A stretch of 64,000 nucleotides of DNA from Plenodomus lindquistii (taxonomy: Eukaryota; Ascomycota; Dothideomycetes; Pleosporales; Leptosphaeriaceae): contig JANUWI010000009.1 in assembly GCA_025504975.1 (NCBI GenBank), positions 1,054,001 to 1,118,000 on the forward strand, read 5' to 3'. Positions 36,023 to 44,927 of the stretch are shown here, one piece after another. How positions within the stretch are numbered: the first letter of the stretch is position 1; the number at the start of each line of letters is the position of its first letter. A program made the position numbers and the translations under genes. A model generated the notes under the pieces. It was not told the DNA's origin and did no database searches. It saw only the letters and a program-made list of their open reading frames with translations.

Positions 36023-36602
36023 TGAAGGCCATGCAGATAGAGCTGGGTGATATCAGCCGCAAGCTCACTATAACATATCAATGGCACGTGAAAAGTCCGA
36101 ATATCAGTAGCACAAGAACATGCAAAACAAACATACGTCAGTGCAGCTCAAAGTGTGATTCGAAGAGATGAACAATAAGTCAGGGTATCTACAACACACT
36201 CCTTCTCAGCGACCACTCCTCATCAAGACCCCTCCGCTTTCATGTCTACAAAAGGAGAGCAGCGACGGTACGAACATGGAGAAGGAGAAGGCAGTATTGA
36301 ACTCGGGGTAGTGCGCACCGACACCACTGGATTTCTAGCCAATCAATTTGCGAGACTAGCCGCTAATGTTGCAGTACATTCAGCTGAGCTATCGCGATAA
36401 AACAAGCACGACATGTTAAAGCAGGGATAAAAAATTAGATTACAAGGCCTTTGTCTAGAAGAGACCTAGGTTCGTGGCGATTTACGTGCAAGGGCATGCA
36501 TGTGGCAGCCCTTTGGAATAATCACATATATCTGTGTAAGACGATGGAGCTCCATGAGCATAGAAGTAGTATTCTTGAATGTTTAGGCGCTCTGAATAGT
36601 AA
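36023..36602. other. Spacer between hydrolase and paralogue C
   Basis: Convergent 3' ends. It contains the right copy of the flanking direct repeat at 36331-36491. No gene. Confidence 0.6.
36331..36491. repeat. Direct repeat flanking the hydrolase gene, right copy
   Basis: Second copy of the block at 33785-33950, same orientation. It lies 3' of both the hydrolase and paralogue C. Confidence 0.75.
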
Positions 36603-38751
36603 TTATATCCATCCAGGAGGGGGGTGAGGAGTCTCCTGTGCAACAGATCTCGGCGAGATCAGCGCCTGCCCCGATACCCTCCAGCCTTGTTTTGGATGCA
36701 GACGAATCTTGATCTTCTGGCTCCTCCGTGACATGCCACATCTGCGAACACTTGGTGGTGTAAGGCTATTCTGTGTTTCTTTGGGAAGACTGTATATGAG
36801 TGCTGGCATAGCTGATGTCTTCCACACGCTCATCTCGTTGTCGTTGTCCTTGGAGGTCTTCAGCATTGTAGCTAACAAGAAAATGAAACTGAACGCAAGA
36901 AGACAGAGTGGGAAGGTCAGCCATTCAAGGTGCGCTCCAATAAAAATGGTCTGGGAATAGGCCTGACCCCGCACAAACTCGTGACTGCTGTGCGATCGAA
37001 TAACATTTGTCAAGGACGTTGCCAGCCGATCCATATACTGTGTGACATTGTTTGGGGCCAGCCAAGGACTTGTAGTTACTGGTCGAAGCTGATTGTACCC
37101 CCAGTCTAATACCAAAACACGCCACCAGGCTGGAGCAGTTGCGTTTGCGACAGTTATAAACGACGGAAAGATATCTTCGAAGAGTGCTTGGGTCCTCGAG
37201 TAGGTCTCATTCGATACTCCGAAGTCCGCAGTGCTGAGATTGGTCCATGGCGGATGAATTGATATGTTGCCATGGAAAATTGTAAAGAATGCATCCTCGC
37301 CTTGTGAGTGTATAGGAAACACCTCCCAGGGATAAGGTTGTTGTCGAGCCGTAGTATTCATGTACGTCTCGGTCACAGTTTCCTTGTAGTCCCCCCCTAG
37401 ATACGAGGATTGGAAGGTCTTGACACACCATGAGAGAACACATTCCTGCGCAACTGGCGGGGCTTTCTTGTAGACACTATCAGCTGTGCCGTCTGCAGCA
37501 CTAACGATGAGAGCGTCTACAGTGGGAAAATACACGTCTTTGAACTTTATCGAACCACCAAACCATGGAGTCGATGAAAATGGTTGGATGGAGGTTATTG
37601 GTGGGTTGAGTGGCAGCGCCCGGAAAAGTAGGGCTTCTCCTTCGGTTGAGACATTGGAAGATGTGTCGATCCTGTAACCGGACATGAGTATCGGCGCAGC
37701 ACTTGTCGCATTCAGCCAGTAGCCACATGAAGTTCCTAGACAATGATCTTAGCGCATATCCGCATCTTAGGCGTCTAAGCCCCGCACCTGTTGATTGTCT
37801 ACTCGCGTTGTAGTACGCGCTCGAGATCCAATCCAGTTTGGATTCCAGGCAAGCATAAGTCAGGAGCTCGGAAACGTCCGCACAAGCGCTGCACATTCCC
37901 AAGGAATCGTATGGCTCCCACTCGCATCGGCTGGATGGACAGGATAGCGGGATCTCAGGTCTTGTGCCGTTGCCAAATGCCACGGGAGTATTCCCGCCAT
38001 AGTAAAAGAATTTCAGAACGGCCTGCCGAAGATTAATGTCATCGACATTAGCTGGCAGGCCATCTTGGTATAACTGCCCGTTGTCGCCCTCATAACGTAC
38101 GACGCGGGGTATCTCGCCGTAACCTTTCAGGACCCACCGTTCTGGCAGATCGGTGACCTGCTGGAAGAAAGTGTCAGTTGCAAGTAAGAGAAGTGTCAAT
38201 ACCGCTCCTAGTGCAGCCAAAGACTTCCCACGGGTGCGAAAGAGAAGTAAGAACGAGCCCCACGCACCGCGTGATGCTTTGTCGAAGATCTCAAAATCGA
38301 TCATCTCTCTCGACTCGCCACCAGTAAACCATGTCCATTTTAGCTGTCCGATGGCCTCAGATATAGGAAGAATCAAAGCAGCAGATGCAATCTTGGATAG
38401 TATGTTGTTGACGGTGAGAGCCCATGGCCATCTACTGAGGGGTTGGTCGCGAGTGTATAAGCAAATACCGATGATGAACCCCTAAAGCAGAGAGGTTGTC
38501 AGTCTCATTGCAGATCGGGCTCAACAAGGAGATTTACAACATACCATACACATCGCGCTTGTGATCCAACTGACGATCTCGAAAAGCCATCGCTTGATGA
38601 CATTTTGAGATGCATTATAATTCGCAAGTTTTCTCTCGAAGCGTTGAGTGAGATCGAGAGGAGTCTGGTTCTGAGTTGACGACCGATAGGATGGAGGTGG
38701 AGGGTCGATTCCTTGTTCAAAACCGTGTCCAAGGCTAGATGCGTGCTCCAT
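36603..38751 (-). CDS. DUF3176 family membrane protein, paralogue C
   Basis: Three minus-strand exons, 38545-38751, 37788-38481 and 36603-37735, with introns of 63 bases (GTATGT...TTTAG) and 52 bases (GTGCGG...TCTAG); 677 residues from MEHASSLGHGFEQGID. The first intron falls right after the TM1 motif SAMCM, the second just before the CGYWLNATS block. There is no intron at the PEIPLSC site where A, B and E have one. Order as in the other copies: TM1, TM2 (AALILPISEAIGQLKW), FEIFDKASRGAWG, TM3 (LAALGAVLTLLLLATDTFF), eight-Cys ectodomain, TM4 (WLTFPLCLLAFSFIFLLATM), WKTSAMPALIYSLPKETQ, GWRVSGQ and final PPPGWI. Exon pattern groups it with D. Function unknown. Confidence 0.82.
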
Positions 38752-39454
38752 GGGAAGGAAATCTTTGTGGAAAGTTGCCTACGCGTTCGTCTCTTTCGTA
38801 CTGTATGATGAGAGGCACAGCTACAATGGGAGTTTATGTTTCCTGAAAGTAGTCAAACCGGGTCTCCGCTCAAAGTGTTCTAAAAATTGCGGTAAGATCC
38901 AAGGACAGTGGGAAAGTCAGCTCCAAGTGCCTGGCGTGTTCTCAAAGCGTGCGTCCTACTCAGCACATTGCGTCCCTTGCAAGCACGAGATCTAGGACAT
39001 GGATGATACCAAAGTCGGTCGATACTGAAGTGCAAGATGATTGGAAAGGCGAGATAGCGAAGCGCTCTGCTGCACCTTACCGGTAAGCGGCCGGATCAGC
39101 TCCATTGCTGCGCTTACGACGCAGGCCTAAGCGCCGCCATGCCACTTGGACATCAGGGCGGGGCGAGTGGTCTTTGCATGTATTTCGCAAGGCGCTACAG
39201 CACAGAAGCCCTGATGAAGATCATCAATGAAGTTTACGGGAGTTGAATGGGTCGTGCCCAGGTGTTGAACGGAACAGCTCTAGAGGTGCGCGAGAGCACG
39301 AGCCACTTTTCAAAACGCTACGACAAAAACAGCTTAGCGTTGTCTATGTTGCTATGAGATAGATGGATTCTAAGGGCTAATCCGGAGGATGATCATTTTA
39401 ATGAATTCGTCGTATTTCACAATCGAGCAGTAGATTGGTGTTCTAACGGTCATC
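38752..39454. other. Spacer between paralogues C and D
   Basis: About 0.7 kb holding the presumed promoter of C and the duplicated upstream block at 39053-39150. No gene called. Confidence 0.55.
39053..39150. repeat. Upstream block shared with paralogue B (copy C)
   Basis: Starts GATAGCGAAGCGCTCTGC, then CGGATCAGCTCCATTGCT and GGCCTAAGCGCCGCCATGCC, matching 33554-33644 in order. It lies about 300 bases upstream of the C start. The minus strand reads AERFAIS, as in copies A and B. Confidence 0.65.
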
Positions 39455-41555
39455 TCAGATCCAACCTGCAGGTGGCCGATGACCACTGTCAAGAGGCGGT
39501 TGCGGGTATTGGTACCCTGAGACACGCCAACCTTCGTTCGGCAATAACTTGATTCGGACCAGTTTAGATACTGCCCCATCTCCTTGAGTGATGAAATGTT
39601 TCTGCACATCCTGAGGTAGGCCGTGAATCAATGCCGGCATTGCAGATGTCTTCCATATCCCGTTCTGATCTTTTGATGTCTTGTTCATGGTAGCGGCAAG
39701 AAAAACGATACTCAGAAGCAGCATGATGATTGGAAATGTCAACCATGCCCACTGTACTGATATGTATATCTCCGGTGCGTATGCAGAGCCAGCGATCAAC
39801 TCGTTGCTGTTGGAGTCCGAGCGGACAAGGTTTGTCATGGCTTCCGCCATTCGTTCCATATGGCGGGTAACATTATTGGGCGCTACCCAAGGATTGAAAT
39901 GTACATCTCTGAACATGACTTGATCGATGAAACTAGTCCGTATCTTGAGGAATGGCTTCGCTGTCTCATTGCTCGCGGTCAACAACGAGGGAAAGACTTC
40001 GTCAAATATCGTAACGATGTCAAAAAAAGTATCGTTCGAAACACCGTACTCGACAGGATGGCGAGCTTCAGAGGGCGGGTATATACTGATGTTTTGGAGG
40101 AAGTGTGTGTATGTCCAACCATCGGGACGATCTGGTTCAGTGTACCATGGGTATTTGGTACTGGTAGTGTTCAAGAAAGTTGTTATAACGTCTTCTTCAT
40201 ACTGTCCCCAGCTGTGAGACGACTTGATTGTCTTGGTGCACCATGCAAGCATACACTCGTGGGCAACGGGAAGGACCTTCTGATAAACACTGTCGGCTTT
40301 TCCGTTCGCCGAGCTTACAATGAGTGCGTCGAGGATAGGATAATTGACATATTTGAAGTTGATGGACCCTCCATGAAGTGGTGTTCTGATGGGATTGGTG
40401 ACCAAGGGCAAGGTTCGCATCAAGAGTGTCTCCCCACGAGACAGGTTCATATCACCCTCGATACGGTATCCTGACATTAGGACAGGTGCTTCACTGGTAG
40501 AGTTCAGGAAGTAGCCGCACGCAGTCCCTTTAACGATTTGTGTTAGTACATATACTACAACCACTGAAAGCGATCAACTAGAACGGCAAAGGCTACATAT
40601 ACGTACCATTCGGATATCTACTTTCGGTTCCAGGCCCGGTGGAGTTTCTAATCCAATCCATGCGCATCGGGAGACACGCATACTCTAAAAGGTGCGTTAC
40701 ATCGACGCAGGAGCTACAGACACCAAGAGTTTCGTAAACAGGCCACTCACACCTACTTGTGGGACAAGATATTGGTATATCGGCCTGACTAGAATTGCCG
40801 CTAATGGTGGATTGCGTACCATTTTGGTCATAAAAAAACGGGAAAAGTGCCCCCTTCATGTCGGTATTCATTTGTGCGACTGGGTCATCATCCTTGTTGT
40901 CATAGACAAATGCAGAGATCGGTTCATACCGAACAGTCCGTGGGATAAAACTTTGACCGTGTAGTTTCCAGCGCTCAGGAAGATTTGTCACCTGCTGGAA
41001 AAAGGTGTCGATTGCTAATAGGAGTAGCATTAGGAGAGCCCCTAAGGCTGCTAGTGATCGGCCTCTGGTTCGGCACAATAAGATGAATGAGCCCCATGCG
41101 CCTCGAGAAGCTTTGTCGAAAATGTCAAAGTCAAAGGCGTCTTTGGAGTGCTTGCCGTTGAACCACGACCATTTTAGTTGTCCAAGAGCTTCAGAGATGG
41201 GAAGGATCAATGCTGCTGATGCTATCTTGGAGAGAGCGGTGATAATAGCTGGCCCGAGAGGCAGATGTGTCAAGGGCTTGTCATCCAAGCGGTAGAGTAT
41301 TATGACAATCGCGCCTCCACTCACTCATCAGCCATTCAGAGCGATAATTTGGACTCAAAAGTACTGACCCATACAGAGTGCGCTGATACCAATACTAAGT
41401 ATCTCAAAAAACCAGCGTTTTATGGGATTTCTTGACGCATTGTATCCTGCCAGCTTCTTTTCCATGCGTTGCGTGATATCAAGGTTCGATTTCTCTTGTA
41501 TTGAACAATTTCTGGAGGGTAGGGATCGCGTCCTCCGATGTCCGGTGCGAGACAT
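39455..41555 (-). CDS. DUF3176 family membrane protein, paralogue D
   Basis: Three minus-strand exons, 41369-41555, 40607-41314 and 39455-40527, with introns of 54 bases (GTCAGT...GGAG) and 79 bases (GTACGT...AAAG); 655 residues from MSRTGHRRTRSLPSRN. The first intron lies inside the CMG of TM1 and the second inside YPNGTACGY, nearly the positions in C. Shared blocks: AALILPISEALGQLKWSWF, FDIFDKASRGAWG, LAALGALLMLLLLAIDTFFQ, ectodomain CPTSRC and CSSC pairs, TM4 (WLTFPIIMLLLSIVFLAATM), WKTSAMPALIHGLPQDVQ, GWRVSGY and final PPAGWI. The first donor GTCAGT and the acceptor GGAG are not ideal, so that junction rests partly on alignment to E (CMGAVI). Function unknown. Confidence 0.8.
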
Positions 41556-43868
41556 AGTAAATGATATTGAACTAGTGTGGGAGATAGTGAGTGTACCAGC
41601 TCATAAAGAAGTGAGTGCCAGAAGGGCTAAATCGTTGGCTGCTGACGCACCCGCAGACCTTGAGTAAGGCAGAATGGAGGAAGCGAATCTAAGGGAAAGA
41701 CACTTCCGTTGGATAGTGCAGTATACAACTTAGGCGCCGGTTCTTGATCGCTTACCCGATTATCGAGGATAACATGCGTGTCGACTTGATCTACAGCACA
41801 AATCCTTGGAATGACTGGGCATGTTGAACAAGGGATTTGATATCGCAGAATCCCTGGGAAGGATGACGATACTAGACTGGCCCTTGGGCTTGAGCGTAGG
41901 ATCTCAGGTGCCTGAGTTGGCATAAGTATGGGCCCGAGCCTGCCGGCGGTCGAAGTTCGCAAGTGTCGGCGGAATTAGTGCACGTCCGATGAACATGGGG
42001 CGTAATAATTCCAGCCATTCAGAGGCATTGAATTTGCGCCTTCACTTTCATTGTTTGCGTTGTTGAGTAGGATCGAGAGGTATTATCAAGCCTGTGATCC
42101 ATTTGTTACGCGCTGCGGCACAGCCATCCAGCCTCGCCAACGACAGAGCTATGCTACATGCCATTGGTAGCAGTAGACTGGAACGATCGGAGCTAATAAC
42201 TTCTTATATCTAACGGTTGCCATTGTGAGGAGAGCGTACAGGGCGTCATTTCAGTTTCTCACTCATACATGCACGGGCATAGGCATCGATAGGGCCGCCG
42301 ACATTGTTGTATGGGTCGGAAGATGACTTCTGTGCAGGTCGAGCTCTCATGGCGTTTAGAGAACGGTTGCTAGGTTCGATCTAATTTTCAGGGCATCACG
42401 TCCTCTCAAACAACAGATTCTTTCTGTTGTACGCCACAGGATTACCTGAGAGAAGTGAATTCCTGTAGATACTTGATGTTTGATTGACGCACTCAGAAAC
42501 GTTCTTGGGCAAGCGTAACTGATGGTTGCCAGCTGGAGAACAAGCTACAACAGATAACAGACAGAAATTGTGAGGATTCGATGAACCTTCGCTCGAACTT
42601 ACGGCAGGAGACCGTACATCGTAATGTGCGCGACCAAGGCTGCATGATGTGATTCTTCTTCATGCCGCTCCTGTGATGGGCGACGGGGTGCAGACAGGAT
42701 ACTTCCTTGAGGTGGTGGTCAATGCACGCGGTTTGAAGAGTGGGCGCTAAAAGGGGACTTGTCATTGGACACATATATCATCCTCAAGCTGCTGTCAAGG
42801 CTACATGTGAGGACTCACCATATCACAACCTGTACGTCATAGGCAATGCGAAGACGCGCTATTGATTGATATTGGCAGCTCACATGTGTTTTCATGGCCG
42901 CTACCTGCATTCTCTAAACGCGCCTTTGCATGATTGCACCACGCACGATGTGGAACTGTTCTGACAAGCCTCCAAGAACACCGACATTCAAAATCTCCGC
43001 ATGGCGCTCATCGTAACAGCGAATTCATCGAAATTTTCGAGCACCGCATCACGGTAGAAAGCGTAACGCCGAACTAGTCACGTGAGTGATATGGTTGCGG
43101 GAACGGTTGATTGGCGCGAGGTACCAAGTGTCCAGAGCCAATCGCTTCTTCTCCAGCTCAGGGACCAAAACGGCGCCAAGCACCTTTGAATCGCTGAAAG
43201 TTGCTCGATTGGTTCCAAATCATCGCTACGTTCGCAATGTCTGCAAACCCACGGGTAGACAATCGAACTCAGAGTAGTTGTCACCGCACAGAATTGCCTT
43301 GTAAAAAGCCCTTCCAGCGCTTGCAATGTGATAAGTCGATGTGATGGAAAAGCCTCCAGCATTTGCGTTCGTTGTGATGCGTTCCCTAGGCATTATGCAG
43401 TGTGGCCGGACGCCTTGTGTTCCACTCGCGTCGGTGTTTGAGTTTCAGCTTGCCGAATTGGTAATTCAGCGATCATGCTCTCCTTAATTCCTTCCAATGA
43501 CCGCTCAGTCTTCGCACAATCACATCGACATACGGCCTGATCCATGCATCTGCTATTGTATCGGTGGCTTCGAAGGCGGCTATCATGGGTGGTGGCCACC
43601 CCGGGCTGAAGCGCTGTGGACGCAAGGTGGAAATGAGCTCGTCGTACGTGCCAGGTGGATGACGGATGGTGTCGTCTGGTGCGACGGATAAATGCCCTGA
43701 AGCCTCGCTTCATTGTGAATCAGACTCTCATCAAATTTCACCTAACAGCTCATCAACATCGAATCCATCTCTTGCCGTGTCGGGTACCGCACTACTTGAA
43801 GTGTAGCCCTCAAAGACCATCTTGCAGCCCACTCTTCTCGCGAAGTCATACATCCAACCATCTTCAAT
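41556..43868. other. Intergenic, no gene seen
   Basis: About 2.3 kb between paralogue D and the repeat-protein gene. A minus-strand frame near 41627-41962 has some protein-like composition (LSNGSVFPLDSLPPFCLTQ) and could be a lost or alternative 5' exon of D, but no good splice pair was found. Other frames are short. The end next to 43868 should be the promoter of the repeat-protein gene. Confidence 0.45.
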
Positions 43869-44725
43869 ATGCACGCACGCGCCGCCTTCGTCGTGCTCTC
43901 TGTTGTATTCTCTGCCCTTGCAATGCCCGTTAGGGATGCTCAGGTGAGTTAGACTCAAGATGCCAATTGTCTCTCAACTTACTTACGACCGCATAGAACG
44001 TTGCTGGCATGCAATCAGCAGGTCCAGTCTTGCAGCGCGGTGCAAACATCGAAGGTCCGGTCCACGTTCGGGAAACTCAAAAGGAAGACATCATAAGCGT
44101 TGCACGAAGACGATCAGTCGATATAGAAGTTGCCCATCTAGGACTTCGCTCAGAGTACAATACTGAAGCTGGACGGAGCGCTGTAGCAGTCCTGGAGACC
44201 CGTGCCAACAGCCGTGGCAGTGGACGAGGAGGTCGATCAGTTGCAGTAGAGGCAGCGCCCCTGGAAGATCGTGCCAACAGCCGTGGCAGTGGACGAGGAG
44301 GTCGATCAGTTGCAGTAGAGGCAGCGCCCCTGGAAGATCGTGCCAACAGCCGTGGCAGTGGACGAGGAGGTCGATCAGTTGCAGTAGAGGCAGCGCCCCT
44401 GGAAGATCGTGCCAACAGCCGTGGCAGTGGACGAGGAGGTCGATCAGTTGCAGTAGAGGCAGCGCCCCTGGAAGATCGTGCCAACAGCCGTGGCAGTGGA
44501 CGAGGAGGTCGATCAGTTGCAGTAGAGGCAGCGCCCCTGGAAGATCGTGCCAACAGCCGTGGCAGTGGACGAGGAGGTCGATCAGTTGCAGTAGAGGCAG
44601 CGCCCCTGGAAGATCGTGCCAACAGCCGTGGCAGTGGACGAGGAGGTCGATCAGTTGCAGTAGAGGCAGCGCCCCTGGAAGACCGTGCCAACAGCCGTGG
44701 TAGCGGACGAGGAGGACGTCGTTGA
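43869..44725 (+). CDS. Secreted tandem-repeat protein, candidate kexin-processed precursor
   Basis: Two exons, 43869-43943 and 43997-44725, with a 53-base intron (GTGAGT...CATAG) between codons; 267 residues. The first exon is a signal peptide (MHARAAFVVLSVVFSALAMP). The second begins NVAGMQSAGPVLQRGANIEG, has a basic site VARRR followed by SVDIEVAHLGLRSEYNTEAG, then SAVAVLETR and seven tandem 23-residue units (ANSRGSGRGGR then SVAVEAAPLEDR), ending ANSRGSGRGGRR. There are no cysteines. Each module starts with Ser-(Val/Ala) after Arg (RRR, AGR or GGR), which suggests diverged cleavage modules. Fungal KEP proteins and RiPP precursors share signal peptide plus repeats, but their repeats normally carry KR or RR, which these units lack. 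Alternatives: a secreted structural or RGG-type protein. Function not known. Confidence 0.78.
44204..44722 (+). repeat. 69-bp tandem repeat, seven units plus partial eighth
   Basis: Units begin at 44204, 44273, 44342, 44411, 44480, 44549 and 44618; a partial unit starts at 44687. The first six units read the same base for base by eye; unit 7 has one silent change (GAT to GAC) and the final partial unit several. The period is divisible by three, so frames on both strands stay open across the array. Confidence 0.95.
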
Positions 44726-44773
44726 GAACCTTCCATTCATCACGTTTACACGTACGCAACTGTTGCGACGCGG

Positions 44774-44796
44774 TTCTTCTTCTTCTTCTTCTTCTT
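44774..44796. repeat. (TTC)n microsatellite
   Basis: A TTC trinucleotide run 50 bases after the repeat-protein stop, followed by a poly-T stretch; it is in the short spacer before the 3' end of paralogue E. Confidence 0.8.
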
Positions 44797-44927
44797 TTTC
44801 CTTTTTTTTCTTTCACCGCATGTGCCTGCGACGACCGCACCCTGCTGGTTAATGGGGTGATAGTCAAGAGGATAGTAGCGTATTTCTTCTTAATTTCAAC
44901 CTTATTCCTTACGATACTTAATCACCG

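Noticed and set aside
39860..40474. 204-codon plus-strand frame
   Set aside because: Antisense of DUF3176 paralogue D exon 3.
44204..44722. Regular repeats as a CRISPR-like array
   Set aside because: There are no spacers: units are contiguous, coding and in a eukaryotic gene.
44077..44867. Two long minus-strand frames across the repeat array
   Set aside because: Open only because the 69-bp unit is divisible by three; the plus strand has a signal peptide, an intron and a stop at the array end.
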